Source of the DNA: Actinopolyspora lacussalsi subsp. righensis
Lineage (GTDB): Bacteria; Actinomycetota; Actinomycetes; Mycobacteriales; Pseudonocardiaceae
DNA: 64,000 bases
Direction of reading: 5' to 3'
Assembly: GCF_900116555.1 (NCBI RefSeq)
Contig: NZ_FPAT01000006.1
Location: 231,106-295,105 of the forward strand
Each line of letters starts with the position of its first letter. Positions within the stretch are counted from its first letter, which is position 1. The position numbers were made by a program, and so were the translations under genes. Shown piece after piece: positions 34,357-44,884 of this stretch. A model generated the notes under the pieces. That model worked only from the letters and a program-made list of their open reading frames with translations. It searched no databases and had not been told where the DNA came from.

Positions 34357-35802
34357 ATGCAGACTTGGGCAAGGCGAGGCGTGCAAGCAGCGCTGGTGAC
34401 CGGCGGAATGCTCGCGGCCGGTACCGGCGTGGCCGCGGCGTCCGGGAACTGCCCGGATCGTCCCACCTCACCGCTCGGTGACCCGCTGACTCCCGCGGAA
34501 GCGGCCGGAGACGGCACCCCCAGCCGCAGTGGGCTGTGCTTCGCCGGTGAGTTGTTCCCGGAGGACGGCAAGGACCCGCTCCGGGACACGGTCGCCAACG
34601 CCACTGCCGACACCCTCGTCGGCGTCATCGAACCCATACGCGACGTCCCACCCGAGGTCGACAACGAGCGCACCCAGCGGATCCCGCGCATCACCGATGC
34701 GCCGGAGCCCGATGTCGAGCGGACCGTCGAGCAGACCGCCCGGCAGCACTGGATCCCGCCTCGTGCGGAATCGGCGGAACGCCTGCCGGTGGAACCTCCC
34801 CGTTCGGGGCCGTCCACCGGGTTGCCGGAGCTGTCCTGGCGCACGGATGTGGCACGTTCCGCTCCGCTCGGAACCACCGACCGTGTCGAGGCTCAGCCCA
34901 GGGAACGCTCCCGGGGAAGGCACGCGGCCCAGGAGACCAAACCGGCGGACGGCTTCCACCGCTCGTTGAGCTGGTCCGGGCCGATCGGCGGGGTCGTCGA
35001 CACGCTCGTCGACGCCCGGAAGCGAGTCGATGCCCAGCCGCACGTCGACGAGAGCACCACAGAGACGCTGCCCCTCGCGCTGGTCACACCGCACACCGAT
35101 CCCGCCGTGGCTCCCGAACTGGCCGCCCCACGCGGCGAGGGGATCGTCCAGGCCGGTCCGGCCGCGCGGTCGCGCAACTCGCCGGGGCTGCTGCTCACCG
35201 ATTCGATCGATCTCACCTCGTCCGGGCTGGACACCGGGCCCGATCTGCGAGCGGTGCCGCGTGAGCTGCTGCGCTCGGCGCTGTCGGCGAGTTCCGGCGT
35301 CGAGCGCCCCGCCGAGGAGGCCGAGCCGCTCCGGCTGCCGAACGAGGCGCATCAGCGAGCCGAGCAGGTCCCCACCCTGGTGGCGCCGGAACTCCTGGTC
35401 GCCACTCCGGATTCGGCGAACGGTTCGGACGGGGCCGAGCTCGCCGAGCCGTTGGGCGAGTTCAACGCCTTCGACGGCAACGTCGAGACCGGCGGCTTCT
35501 CCCGCATCGCACGCGAGTTGAGTATCGAGGCCACCACCGTCATCCCGGCGTACGAAGCCGAGGAGGACGAGGTCTTCTTCAGCGAGCGTCCCGAACTCTC
35601 GCGTGTGGTGGTGCGCGAGCTGGACGAGTTGGCCGCCGCGATGCCGGAGCGCCAGCAGGTGACTTCCAACCCGTTCCGCGAGCGGCCCACCGCCCGTGGT
35701 GCCGCACCGGCGACGATGATGGCGCTGCCGCTGCTCGACGGGCACACCTATCCACTGCCCGCCCTGGATGCCAACGGTATGCCGAAGGTCGGTGCCGTGT
35801 GA
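34357..35802 (+). CDS. Secreted protein of unknown function
   Basis: ATG 34357 follows GGAGGAG. The 481-residue protein starts with a signal peptide ('MQTWARRGVQAALVTGGML', cleavage near AAAS) and a short Cys-containing motif (GNCPDRPTSPLGDPL ... LCFAGEL). The rest is a disordered Pro/Glu/Arg-rich sequence with few hydrophobic stretches. Such a start is widespread in secreted proteins of Pseudonocardiales. No enzyme motif was seen. It forms a pair with the secreted protein at 32906, separated by about 220 bases. Confidence 0.65.
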   Translation: MQTWARRGVQAALVTGGMLAAGTGVAAASGNCPDRPTSPLGDPLTPAEAAGDGTPSRSGLCFAGELFPEDGKDPLRDTVANATADTLVGVIEPIRDVPPEVDNERTQRIPRITDAPEPDVERTVEQTARQHWIPPRAESAERLPVEPPRSGPSTGLPELSWRTDVARSAPLGTTDRVEAQPRERSRGRHAAQETKPADGFHRSLSWSGPIGGVVDTLVDARKRVDAQPHVDESTTETLPLALVTPHTDPAVAPELAAPRGEGIVQAGPAARSRNSPGLLLTDSIDLTSSGLDTGPDLRAVPRELLRSALSASSGVERPAEEAEPLRLPNEAHQRAEQVPTLVAPELLVATPDSANGSDGAELAEPLGEFNAFDGNVETGGFSRIARELSIEATTVIPAYEAEEDEVFFSERPELSRVVVRELDELAAAMPERQQVTSNPFRERPTARGAAPATMMALPLLDGHTYPLPALDANGMPKVGAV

Positions 35803-35916
35803 GCGTCATGGCGGGGTCGCCGCACGCGTACGACCGGGACTGACCACCCCGGAAGTACGCGTCCTGCCGCCCTCGCGGAGCCGCTTGGCGATTGTCGGTA
35901 GCCGCGGGGCGGCGTT

Positions 35917-35953
35917 ATCGGGGCCGGGGAGCTGGGAACTCCCCGGCCCCGAT
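35917..35953. terminator. Bidirectional hairpin terminator
   Basis: A perfect 15-base stem, ATCGGGGCCGGGGAG with CTCCCCGGCCCCGAT, and a seven-base loop. It lies between convergent genes (stop at 35802 and at 36020), so it can serve both. Confidence 0.8.
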
Positions 35954-36019
35954 TGTCGTCTCGGACTAGGTCGCCGCGTCAGGGAGCCGCACGTGCGGGA
36001 GCGCCGCTCCGGCGGCGAT

Positions 36020-37381
36020 TCAACCGCCGTGTCCGTCCGGCGCGGTCGCTCTCGCGCTCCCCGCGGGACCGGAGTCCTCGGAAACCGGCCGTTGACCGGA
36101 ACTCGCCTGATCGGGACTCGTCGCCGCGGAAACCGGTGTTCTCGCCTCGGAACTCGAGTACCGGGCTTTCCAGCCGAGGAACGCGTGGTAGACCAGGAAA
36201 CCGACTCCCAGGTACACGTAGGCGTTGCCGAGCAGGTGTTCGAAGAAGTTCCACGTGAGCTCCTTGCCGTCACCCTGCGGAACCAGCCAGTGCGGACCGA
36301 TCAGGTAGAGCTCCACCGCGAGACCCAGCGAGAGCAGCAGTGGCCAGTCGCGCCGCGTGTACCCACGTCCGAACAGCAGCACCAATCCCGGCACTATCCA
36401 GACCCAGTGGTGCGACCAGGAGATCGGCGAGATCAGCAGGCCGAACACCGCGTTGATCACCAGCGCTGTCGAGTGGTCCCGGCGCTGTCCGTCCCGGGCG
36501 CGCAGTGCCGACAGCATCCCGAACACCGCCAAGCCCGCCGTCAGCAGGATCAGTACCCCGAGACAGACGCTCAACCAGGGTTCCGGCACGGTGAGCTTGC
36601 TCAGCAGCGAGCGCAGCGAGACGTTGCCCGCGTAGATCGAGGCATCCCCCGTGAACTGCGGTCCGAACGAGACGTCGCTACTGGCGAACACCTCGTGCAG
36701 CCAGAACTCGCGCGCGTCGTCGAATGCGAGCAGGAAACCGAGCGCCACGGTCGCCAGGAAGGTCAGCACCGTGGTCACGATCGCGCGCAGGTCCCGGCGC
36801 AGCAGGAAGAACAGCAGGAACACGGCGGGTGTGAGCTTGAGTCCCGCCGCGATGCCGAGCAGTAGTCCCCTGGGGTACGGCAGCTTGCGGTGACCGTCCG
36901 CCCGCCACAGGCAGTCGACGGCCACCAGCGCCATGAGCACGAGGTTGATCTGTGCGTAGGTGAGGGTTTCCCGTACCGGTTCGGCGAGGGTGGCCAACGG
37001 CAGCACCGCGGCGGTGATCAGCAGGACGGTTCGTCGGTTCGACGGGGAGAAGTCGGCCGTTCGTAGGATCACGTACAGCGTGATCAGCAGGGCGACGTGG
37101 CTGACGAACATGATCAGTGCGACGGCGACCGTCTTGGAGACCAGTGCCAGCGGTGTGAACGCGACAGCCGCGAACGGTGGGTAGATGAACGGGAGCCGCA
37201 GCCCCACTTCGGTGGGCGGTAGGTCGTGATAGATCGGTTGCCCGTTCAACCACGCCTGTGCTCCGAGTCGGTACACCTCGCCGTCGATGTGTGCGTGCGG
37301 GTCGATGGCCGAGACGAGGACCACCGCGAGGAACTCGCACAGTGCGATTACACAGAGTATTTTTCGGTGTTCGTACACCAT
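36020..37381 (-). CDS. GT87 (DUF2029) polyprenol-phosphate-mannose-dependent mannosyltransferase
   Basis: The 453-residue protein (ATG 37381) has about ten membrane helices and the GT87 pattern: an acidic loop after the first helix (IDPHAHIDGEVYRLGAQAWLNGQPIY), 'LPFIYPPFAAVAFTPLAL', 'GIAAGLKLTPAVFLLF' and 'LISPISWSHHWVW'. Family members such as PimE and the alpha-1,2-mannosyltransferases of mycobacteria transfer mannose outside the membrane onto PIM and lipoarabinomannan-type glycolipids. The exact acceptor is unknown. The frame is open for 126 codons upstream but this part is Arg/Pro-rich and unlike the family. Confidence 0.85.
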   Translation of the reverse strand: MVYEHRKILCVIALCEFLAVVLVSAIDPHAHIDGEVYRLGAQAWLNGQPIYHDLPPTEVGLRLPFIYPPFAAVAFTPLALVSKTVAVALIMFVSHVALLITLYVILRTADFSPSNRRTVLLITAAVLPLATLAEPVRETLTYAQINLVLMALVAVDCLWRADGHRKLPYPRGLLLGIAAGLKLTPAVFLLFFLLRRDLRAIVTTVLTFLATVALGFLLAFDDAREFWLHEVFASSDVSFGPQFTGDASIYAGNVSLRSLLSKLTVPEPWLSVCLGVLILLTAGLAVFGMLSALRARDGQRRDHSTALVINAVFGLLISPISWSHHWVWIVPGLVLLFGRGYTRRDWPLLLSLGLAVELYLIGPHWLVPQGDGKELTWNFFEHLLGNAYVYLGVGFLVYHAFLGWKARYSSSEARTPVSAATSPDQASSGQRPVSEDSGPAGSARATAPDGHGG

Positions 37382-37880
37382 GCTGACAAGTGATCCCCGT
37401 TCGGGGAATTGTGTTGTCGGCCGCACACTGCCACCGTCCTGTTGGTCCTGCTGGTTCGTCGGGCGATCCGGGAACCGCGTCCGTTCCCACTCGGCTTCCG
37501 GGAACTCCCAGCCGCCGAGTGCCAGTGTCGCGGGGTCCGCCACGCAGCACGACGGAGCCCGCGGCACGGGTCGGTGAGCCGGACGACTCCATCGGCGGGC
37601 CGATCGTTCGGGAGGGAACGCGTTCCCGGACAGCAGTCGAGATGCCAACCAGAGTAGGAGGTCGGGGCACGACGCCGGAGGACCGCCACGGTTCATCTCG
37701 ATGTCGCCGAACCGTCGCGAAAACATCACCTCGGGTCTCCGGGATTCGACAGTGCTCACGTTGTGTTAGTGACTCAACGAAAAAACACCATGACGTGTGG
37801 TGTCGGAACCCTTGAATTCGATCCCGCTACGAGGGGAGGCTCAAATTCACTGCTCCATCTGGTGGGGAGGGTAGCTCCGA
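37382..37880. promoter_or_regulatory. Divergent intergenic region
   Basis: About 500 bases between the mannosyltransferase and a GGDEF gene. Apart from a small TCCCCGTTCGGGGA hairpin near 37393 nothing stands out. Confidence 0.4.
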
Positions 37881-38732
37881 ATGAGTGTTGTCTATGCCAC
37901 TGGCGTATCCCAGTTCACCGGGGTGTGGGATGAACTCATCATGAGTCTGACCGCCGGATTCATGCTCACCGACGAGCGGGGTCAGGTGTTGGCCACGAAC
38001 GACGCCGCCGCGGATCTGCTGCGGCTGGATCGCACGGATCTGCTCACCGGTTCGCGCCCGGCGGACTGGGCGATGCGGGACAGTACCGGAGCGCGACTGC
38101 CCGACTGGACCGATCTGACCAGCCAGGTGCTGCGTACCGGCACCCGGATGTCCACGCCCGTCGTGATCACCCGGGAGGGCAAGCCGAGCGGACACCTCTG
38201 GATGGACTACCAGCCCACCCGCACCTGTTCGCAACAGCGGGTGTTGATGTTCCTCCAACCGGTGGATTCCGACGTGTCGCACTCCCGTGGAATGACGGAT
38301 CCGTTGACGGGCCTGCCGGGGCGGGTGCTGCTGCTGGACAGGCTCGACCAGGCACTGGCGCGGGCCCGTTGTCGGACCACCCTGACCACGTTGGTGCTCG
38401 TGGATGTCCGCAGGCTCGAACAGTTCAACGTCGACCACGGCTTCGCCCAGGGGGACGAGCTGTTGACCATGATCGCGGGGAGGCTGCGGCAGAGCGTCGC
38501 CGACGAGCACACCGTGGCCCGCTTCGGTGGTGACGAGTTCGCGTTGGTCGTGGAACATCCCAGCGGGACCGGTGACGAGATCGCGGAGGGGGCCCGCAGC
38601 GCGGTGGTCCGGCCCATGCGGCTGCAGCGCAGACAGGTCCGACCGAGCGTTCGGGTCTCCTGGGTCACGAGTGACGGCAACGCCTCGGTGCATTCGGTGA
38701 TCAGCCGTGCGGAGCGGCAGTTGAAGGACTGA
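37881..38732 (+). CDS. PAS-GGDEF protein, possibly weak diguanylate cyclase
   Basis: A 283-residue soluble protein with an N-terminal PAS-like domain (about 10-130; LTAGFMLTDERGQVLATNDAA) and a C-terminal GGDEF domain with DPLTGLPGRVLLLDRL and FGGDEFAL (216-220). The GGDEF loop is intact. However the metal-binding region reads VLVDVRRLEQFNVDHG in place of the usual DLDxFKxxND, and there is no RxxD I-site. So catalysis may be reduced and it could act as a sensor or regulator. The PAS-GGDEF-EAL gene at 39004 is convergent. Confidence 0.85.
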   Translation: MSVVYATGVSQFTGVWDELIMSLTAGFMLTDERGQVLATNDAAADLLRLDRTDLLTGSRPADWAMRDSTGARLPDWTDLTSQVLRTGTRMSTPVVITREGKPSGHLWMDYQPTRTCSQQRVLMFLQPVDSDVSHSRGMTDPLTGLPGRVLLLDRLDQALARARCRTTLTTLVLVDVRRLEQFNVDHGFAQGDELLTMIAGRLRQSVADEHTVARFGGDEFALVVEHPSGTGDEIAEGARSAVVRPMRLQRRQVRPSVRVSWVTSDGNASVHSVISRAERQLKD

Positions 38733-39003
38733 CGTCTTCCGCTGGACCGACTTCGGTCCGCGGCCGTCGCGAGTCGGCACGGCGTATCCGCCGCGGCCGG
38801 CTCCCGGCCGCGACCACGTTCGGCAGCGACCACGTCCGGCCCCACGGCAGGGTCGGCGGCGTGGTCCGGGAGTTCGGTTCCGGGAGCTCATCCCGACAAC
38901 GTCGGGGAAGCCGGCCGACGCGGGGAAGCCGGTCGCACCGGTGGCGTCCTCGGGACACTCCGGCGTCACTCGGATGTTCCGGCGTCACTCGGATGTTCCG
39001 GTG
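38733..39003. other. Convergent intergenic region with short tandem repeat
   Basis: No gene. At about 38966-39002 the unit TCACTCGGATGTTCCGG is repeated twice in tandem. Confidence 0.5.
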
Positions 39004-41181
39004 TCACCGGTGCTGTTCGGCGGTCAGCAGTTCCCGTACCGCGTCCGGGGCACCCGGTTTCGCGAAGAGCCAGCCCTGCCCGGTTTCACAGCCGATCTCG
39101 CTCATCCGCTCGGCCTGGGCGCGGGTTTCGACGCCCTCGGCGGTCACGGTCAGCCCCAGGGTGTGTGCCAGGTCGACCAGGGTGCTCACGATCCGGGCGT
39201 CCACCGGATCGATGCACTCGCTGTCGGCCAGTCCTTCCATGAACGAACCGGCGATCTTGAGTTCGTGCACGGGCAGGTGCCGTAGATAGGCCAGGTTGGA
39301 GTAGCCGGTGCCGAAGTCGTCGATCGCGATGCGCACTCCCATCCGGGACAGTGTGCGCAGGGCCTCGAGCGGTTCGTCGGCGGTGCCCATGATCGCGCTC
39401 TCGGTCAGCTCCAGTTGCAGTTTGGCCGGGTCCAGACCAGTCCGGTCGAGAATCTCGGTGACGTCGGAGACGAGGTTGGGGTCCCGGGACTGCCGCACGG
39501 CCAGGTTCACGCTCATGAACGGCGCGTCCCGCCCGAACTCGTCCTGCCAGGCCCTTGCCTGCTCGCACGCCTTGCGGAGCACCCAACGTCCCAGCGGGAC
39601 GATCATGCCGGTCTCCTCGGCGAGGCCGATGAACCGGTCGGGGCCGAGCCTGCCCAGCTCCGGGTGCCACCACCGCACCAGCGCCTCCACGCCGGAGACG
39701 GTGTACTCGCCGAGCTCCACCAGCGGCTGGTAGTCGACGTAGAACTCCTCGCGTTCCAGCGCCGCGGGCATGGCGGCCGAGAGCCGGAACTGCGCGACCT
39801 CGCTCGCGTTGCGTTCGGTGTCGAACAGCGCCCACTGGTTCTTGCCCTCGGCCTTGGCCCAGTACAGCGTGACGTCCGCGTCACGCATCAGTTCGGCGGG
39901 TGTCTGTCCCGCCGTGGAGCGCTCCAGAATCCCGATGCTGGCCGAGACCGCGAGCTCCTGGTTGCCGACCCGCATCGGGGAAACCAGGGTTTCCAGCACG
40001 TGGTTGGCCACTTCGATGGCCTGCTGCGTGCCCTGCGATCCCTGGATGAGGATCACGAACTCGTCCCCGCCCATCCGCGCGACGAGCCGGTCCTCCCCCC
40101 GCACGGCCTCGTCGAGGCGCTGTGCCACGGTCACCAGCAGGTCGTCACCCACGTGATGTCCGAGACTGTCGTTGATGACCTTGAAGCCGTCCAGGTCCAT
40201 GTAGCACAGCGCCACCCGGTCGGTTCGCTTGGTGTTCTCGGAGTCCTCGCGCAGGGCCTCGGTGAGCCGGTCCAGGAACAGAGCACGGTTGGGCAGGCCG
40301 GTCAGCGGGTCGTGCAGGGCCTGGTGCCGCAGCCGGTCCTGCAGCATCTTGCGGTCGGTGACGTCCTCCATCATCGCGACCTGGTAGAGCGGCAGGCCGT
40401 CCTCACCGCGCACCAGCGACACGATCAGCTCGGTCCACGACTTGCTTCCGTCCGGGCGGGTGAAGTGCTTCTCGACCCGGTACTGCTCGCGTTCGCCGCG
40501 GACGAGTTCCTCGTAGACCCGCCAGACGGTGTCGTTGTCCTCGGGGTCGACCAGGTCGTAGACCATTAGGCCGCGCAGTTCCTCGGAGGTGCGTCCCAGG
40601 ATCCGCCGCAACGAGGCGTTGGCCTCCATGATCCGCCCCTCGGTGTCGGCGATCCCGATACCGATGGCGGCTTCGGCGAAGATCGCCCGGAACCTGGCCT
40701 CGCTGGTGCGCAGCGCCTGCTCGACGGAGTCGCGCGCGTCCAGCACGGCCTGGCGGATGGCTTCCTGCTCGTCCAGGGTCCGCTTGCGGGCCGCCTGCAT
40801 GAATCCCGCCGAGATCGCGGACTGTATCGCCGAAACGCGCGTTCGCATCTCGGGGCTCTCCGCGATGCCGAACGCGGGGAGCATGTGCTCCCCGACGTTC
40901 TCGATCGTCCTCGCGAGGGATTCGGCGCCGGTGAAGTGCACCGACACCAGCTCGGAACCGATCTCGCGAGCGGCGTCGGTGTTCTGCGGCTCGCTCAGCA
41001 ACGCTTCGGCCAGCTGGTCGGTGTAGCCCTCCAGCAGCTCTTCCACTTCCGCGCCGGTCATCGGCACGTAACTGGTCCCCACGAGCGCCCGGCTCCAGGC
41101 AGCGGCGAAGTCCCGTTTGCGCTGTCCGTCCACACCCGTCACCTCGTGAGCGCTTGAAACAGGCGCTGTCCAGCCGGTCAT
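39004..41181 (-). CDS. PAS-GGDEF-EAL protein (dual c-di-GMP enzyme)
   Basis: ATG 41181 with GGAGGG upstream gives 725 residues. An N-terminal all-helical region (about 10-165) precedes a PAS domain with PAC (about 170-300). Then comes GGDEF with MDLDGFKVINDSLGH and MGGDEFVI (intact) and EAL with GVEALVRW, 'VNLAVRQ', 'ELTESAIM' and 'IDDFGTGYSNLAYL' and 'TAEGVET' (residues for metal and base catalysis present). It can in principle make and break c-di-GMP. Similar PAS-GGDEF-EAL proteins in Streptomyces (for example RmdA) regulate development. No membrane segment. Confidence 0.92.
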   Translation of the reverse strand: MTGWTAPVSSAHEVTGVDGQRKRDFAAAWSRALVGTSYVPMTGAEVEELLEGYTDQLAEALLSEPQNTDAAREIGSELVSVHFTGAESLARTIENVGEHMLPAFGIAESPEMRTRVSAIQSAISAGFMQAARKRTLDEQEAIRQAVLDARDSVEQALRTSEARFRAIFAEAAIGIGIADTEGRIMEANASLRRILGRTSEELRGLMVYDLVDPEDNDTVWRVYEELVRGEREQYRVEKHFTRPDGSKSWTELIVSLVRGEDGLPLYQVAMMEDVTDRKMLQDRLRHQALHDPLTGLPNRALFLDRLTEALREDSENTKRTDRVALCYMDLDGFKVINDSLGHHVGDDLLVTVAQRLDEAVRGEDRLVARMGGDEFVILIQGSQGTQQAIEVANHVLETLVSPMRVGNQELAVSASIGILERSTAGQTPAELMRDADVTLYWAKAEGKNQWALFDTERNASEVAQFRLSAAMPAALEREEFYVDYQPLVELGEYTVSGVEALVRWWHPELGRLGPDRFIGLAEETGMIVPLGRWVLRKACEQARAWQDEFGRDAPFMSVNLAVRQSRDPNLVSDVTEILDRTGLDPAKLQLELTESAIMGTADEPLEALRTLSRMGVRIAIDDFGTGYSNLAYLRHLPVHELKIAGSFMEGLADSECIDPVDARIVSTLVDLAHTLGLTVTAEGVETRAQAERMSEIGCETGQGWLFAKPGAPDAVRELLTAEQHR

Positions 41182-41539
41182 GCCCGCGGCGCCCTCCGCT
41201 TCTCGTAGTCGCCCGCGCAAAGTACGTGGGGAGCATACGGCCGATGCCACCCGTCGGTCGAACGCGGAACCTGTTGCCGCCCAGGGTAGCTAGCCGCTGT
41301 GAATTGGCGGGAAGTGCTGACAAAGATCGAATCGGCTGATCATGTCACCCGAACGGGTCGAGTTTTGCGAAACGCGCGTTGTCCGATTTGCCTCATTGTG
41401 GTGAAAAGGTAACACGATATCTAGTGGTGCGGTGGAACGATCGCAGTCTTTCACGCACGACCGGAATTCCACAACGGCGGTTACCCGTGGGGACCGACGC
41501 CACGCCCCCGGGCCGCGGGACGAGCACGAGGGGACAATC

Positions 41540-42358
41540 ATGCACCGTTCGAGGGGATGTGGTCGCGCCCGAGCGCTGACCGTTGCCTTATCAGCGTTGT
41601 TCGGCGCGGTACTGCTGCTGGGCACCTCCGCGCAGGCCGTGAGCGACTCGTCGTCGGCACAGCAGCGGGCGGGCCACGAGATGGGCTCGCAGATCCGTGA
41701 AAACGAGGGCGGTGATCCGTCCGCCGATCCCGCCGCGGCACGCAATCCCTCGGTCAAGGGGATGGACGTGAGCGGCCACCAGAACTGGGTCAACTGGCGA
41801 CACTGGTGGAACAAGGGAATGCGGTTCGCCTACGTCAAAGCCACCGAGGGGACCGGCTATACCAGTCCGGACTTCAATCACCAGTACACCGGCTCGTACA
41901 AGGTCGGAATGATCCGGGGTGCCTACCACTTCGCACTGCCCGACCGTTCCGGTGGAGCCGCCCAGGCGCGCTACTTCGTCGCCAACGGAGGTGGTTGGTC
42001 CGCCGACGGCAAAACCCTGCCCGGCGCGTTGGACATCGAGTACAACCCGTACGGCCCCACCTGCTACGGCAAGAGCAAGGCGGCCATGACCGACTGGATC
42101 CGGGACTTCAGCGACACCTATCGAAAACTGACCGGCAGGAATCCCGCCATCTACACCAGCACCAGCTGGTGGAACAAGTGCGTGGCCGCCGACTTCAGCG
42201 ACACCAATCCACTGTGGGTCGCGCGCTACAACGACTACATCGGTCCGCTACCGCACGGATGGGGGTTCCACACCTTCTGGCAGTACACCTCGTCCCCGTT
42301 GGACAAGAACCTGTTCAACGGTTCCTACGACCAGCTCGAACGGTTGGCTCGCGGGTGA
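41540..42358 (+). CDS. Secreted GH25 lysozyme (N-acetylmuramidase)
   Basis: ATG 41540 gives 272 residues with a signal peptide (ALTVALSALFGAVLLLG, cleavage near AQA). The GH25 catalytic domain spans about 70-270: GMDVSGHQNWVNW (D76), FAYVKATEGTGY, GAYHFAL, and ALDIEYN (D165, E167) are the family's catalytic and structural motifs. It cleaves the MurNAc-GlcNAc bond of peptidoglycan. The organism could use it in cell-wall turnover or in killing competitors. No cell-wall binding repeat is attached. Its promoter lies in the 280 bases before it. Confidence 0.93.
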   Translation: MHRSRGCGRARALTVALSALFGAVLLLGTSAQAVSDSSSAQQRAGHEMGSQIRENEGGDPSADPAAARNPSVKGMDVSGHQNWVNWRHWWNKGMRFAYVKATEGTGYTSPDFNHQYTGSYKVGMIRGAYHFALPDRSGGAAQARYFVANGGGWSADGKTLPGALDIEYNPYGPTCYGKSKAAMTDWIRDFSDTYRKLTGRNPAIYTSTSWWNKCVAADFSDTNPLWVARYNDYIGPLPHGWGFHTFWQYTSSPLDKNLFNGSYDQLERLARG

Positions 42359-42550
42359 GTCGGACGCGTCGCGGGACGGGACCGCTCATCGCTTGAGGGA
42401 ACCACCCAGGAGTGGCGCGGCACCGCGCGACGCCGACTCACGTACCGCAACCCGACCACAGAAACAACCACACGGACAATCACCGCTGCGGGGTCCGAGG
42501 AGGAGTGCCGCCGACAGGCGTCGGTGTCGACGGCACTCACCCGGAGGCGA

Positions 42551-44884
42551 TCAGCCGAACAGTCGGGGAAGCGTGCCTTCCCACACCTCCCGCAGCTCCG
42601 ACAGCGGGATGTCGCCGACGCCCTGGATCTCCAGCGCCCGCGACTCGTCGTCCACCACGCCGATCTTCGAGCAGGGCAGACCACGCGCCGAGCAGAGCTC
42701 GGTGAACTTCAGTTCCGCACCGCGCGGCACCGACACCGCGACCCGACCCGCCGACTCGGCGAACAGCCATACGAACGGGTCCGCCTCCTCCGGCAGCACG
42801 ATCCGCGCCCCGGTCTCACCGATCAGCGACATCTCCACCAGCGCCTGGGCCAGTCCTCCCTCGGAGAGATCGTGCGCGGCCGAGATCAGCCCGTCTCGCG
42901 ATCCGATCCCCAGCACGTCGGCGAGCAGCCGTTCCCGCGCCAGATCCACTCGCGGCGGGGTACCGCCGAGGTGGCCGTGCACCACCCGGCTCCACTCCGA
43001 ACCGCCGAACTCCTCGCGGGTGTCTCCCAACAGCAGCAGCGACTCACCCGGCGCCGCTCCGATACCGGTGGGGATCCGGGCGGTCACGTCGTCGATGACC
43101 CCGAGCACCCCGGCGACCGGTGTCGGCAGGATCGGGTCACCACCGGTCTGGTTGTAGAAGCTCACATTGCCGCCGGTGACCGGGATGCCGAGTTCGGCGG
43201 CCGCGTCGGCCAGCCCCCGCACCGACTGCTGGAACTGCCACATCACGCCGGGATCCTCGGCCGAGCCGAAGTTGAGGCAGTTGGTGACCGCCACCGGCTT
43301 GGAGCCCGTGACCGCGACGTTGCGGTAGGCCTCGGCCAGCGCCAGCCGCGCACCCTCGTAGGGATCGAGCCTGGTGTACCGGGCGTTGCAGTCGGTGGCC
43401 ACGGCGATGCCGCGGCCCGTCTCCTCGTCCACCCGCAGCACGCCCCCGTCGGAGGGCTGCGCCAGCACGGTGTTGCCTCGCACGTAGTGGTCGTACTGGC
43501 CGGTCACCCACTCCCGGGAGCACAGGTTGGGCGAGGCCGCCATCCGCAGCACGGTCTCGCGCAGCTCGGCAGCCGTGGCCGGGCGCGACAGGGTGTTCGC
43601 GTCGTCCGCGGCGATCAGGTCCTGTTCCGCGGGGCGCCGTACCGGGCGCTGATAGATCGGCCCCTCGTCGGCCACGGTCCGGGGCGGGACGTCGACCACG
43701 CACTCGCCCCGCCAGTCGATCCGCAGGTGCTCCTCGTCGGTCACCTCGCCGATGACCGTCGCCGTCACGTCCCACTTGCGGCAGACCGCCATGAAGGAGT
43801 CCACGTCCTCGGGGCGGACGATCGCGCACATCCGCTCCTGTGACTCGCTGGACAGGATCTCGGCCGGGTTCATCCCCTCGGCACGCAGCGGCACCGTGTC
43901 CAGATCGATCCGCATACCGCCGTCACCGGCCGCCGCCAGCTCGGAGGTGGCGCAGGAGAGCCCGGCGCCACCGAGGTCCTGGACCCCCACGACCAGGTCC
44001 GAGCCGTAGAGCTCCAGACAGCACTCGATGAGCACCTTCTCGGTGAAGGGATCGCCCACCTGCACACTGGGCAGCTTCTTGCGACCACTGCCGGTCTCGT
44101 CGCCGCTGAAGGTCTCCGAGGCCAGCACCGAGACACCGCCGATGCCGTCCAACCCGGTGCGGGAACCGAACAGGATCACCTTGTTGCCCGCTCCGGTGGC
44201 GTGTGCCAGCTGCAGCTCGTCGGACTTGAGCACGCCGACGCACATCGCGTTGACCAGCGGGTTCCGTGCGTAGGACTCATCGAAGACCACCTCGCCGCCG
44301 ATGTTGGGCAGCCCGAGGCAGTTGCCGTAGCCACCGACTCCCTCCACCACACCGGGCAGTACGCGGCGGGTGTCGTCGGCGTCGGCCGGACCGAACCGCA
44401 GCGGGTCGGCCACCGCCACGGGACGCGCGCCCATCGCCATGATGTCGCGCACGATGCCTCCGACACCGGTGGCCGCGCCCTGGTAGGGCTCCACGTACGA
44501 GGGGTGGTTGTGGCTCTCCACCTTGAAGGTGACCGCCCAGCCGTCGCCGATGTCGACGACTCCCGCGTTCTCACCGATGCCCGCCAGCATCTTGGCGCGC
44601 ATCTCGTCGGTGGTGGTCTCGCCGAAGTACTTCAGGTGCGTCTTGGAGGACTTGTAGGAGCAGTGCTCGCTCCACATCACCGAGTACATCGCCAGCTCGG
44701 CCTCGGTGGGGCGCCTTCCGAGGATCTCGCGGATGCGCTCGTACTCGTCGTCGGCGAGGCCGAGCTCGCGGTACGGCTGGTCGAGTTCGGGGGTCCGTGC
44801 GGCCTGCTCGACGCTGTCCACCGGTTCGGCGCCGTTCGGCGTGGCCGGGTCCTGCGTCGCGGCTTCGCGGGTGGGGTCGGTCAT
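42551..44884 (-). CDS. purL: Phosphoribosylformylglycinamidine synthase subunit PurL
   Basis: A 777-residue protein of the small PurL type that works with PurQ and PurS. Seen: '[16 protein letters not shown]' at about 70-85 with the catalytic His, '[26 protein letters not shown]', and '[17 protein letters not shown]'. It converts FGAR, ATP and PurQ-supplied ammonia to FGAM, step four of purine synthesis. ATG 44884 overlaps the purQ stop (ATGA), so translation is coupled. The open frame continues upstream into purQ but only because of high GC. Confidence 0.97.
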   Translation of the reverse strand: MTDPTREAATQDPATPNGAEPVDSVEQAARTPELDQPYRELGLADDEYERIREILGRRPTEAELAMYSVMWSEHCSYKSSKTHLKYFGETTTDEMRAKMLAGIGENAGVVDIGDGWAVTFKVESHNHPSYVEPYQGAATGVGGIVRDIMAMGARPVAVADPLRFGPADADDTRRVLPGVVEGVGGYGNCLGLPNIGGEVVFDESYARNPLVNAMCVGVLKSDELQLAHATGAGNKVILFGSRTGLDGIGGVSVLASETFSGDETGSGRKKLPSVQVGDPFTEKVLIECCLELYGSDLVVGVQDLGGAGLSCATSELAAAGDGGMRIDLDTVPLRAEGMNPAEILSSESQERMCAIVRPEDVDSFMAVCRKWDVTATVIGEVTDEEHLRIDWRGECVVDVPPRTVADEGPIYQRPVRRPAEQDLIAADDANTLSRPATAAELRETVLRMAASPNLCSREWVTGQYDHYVRGNTVLAQPSDGGVLRVDEETGRGIAVATDCNARYTRLDPYEGARLALAEAYRNVAVTGSKPVAVTNCLNFGSAEDPGVMWQFQQSVRGLADAAAELGIPVTGGNVSFYNQTGGDPILPTPVAGVLGVIDDVTARIPTGIGAAPGESLLLLGDTREEFGGSEWSRVVHGHLGGTPPRVDLARERLLADVLGIGSRDGLISAAHDLSEGGLAQALVEMSLIGETGARIVLPEEADPFVWLFAESAGRVAVSVPRGAELKFTELCSARGLPCSKIGVVDDESRALEIQGVGDIPLSELREVWEGTLPRLFG

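Noticed and set aside
38960..39003. Possible CRISPR-like repeat
   Set aside because: Only two 17-base units in tandem with no spacers; a simple tandem duplication.
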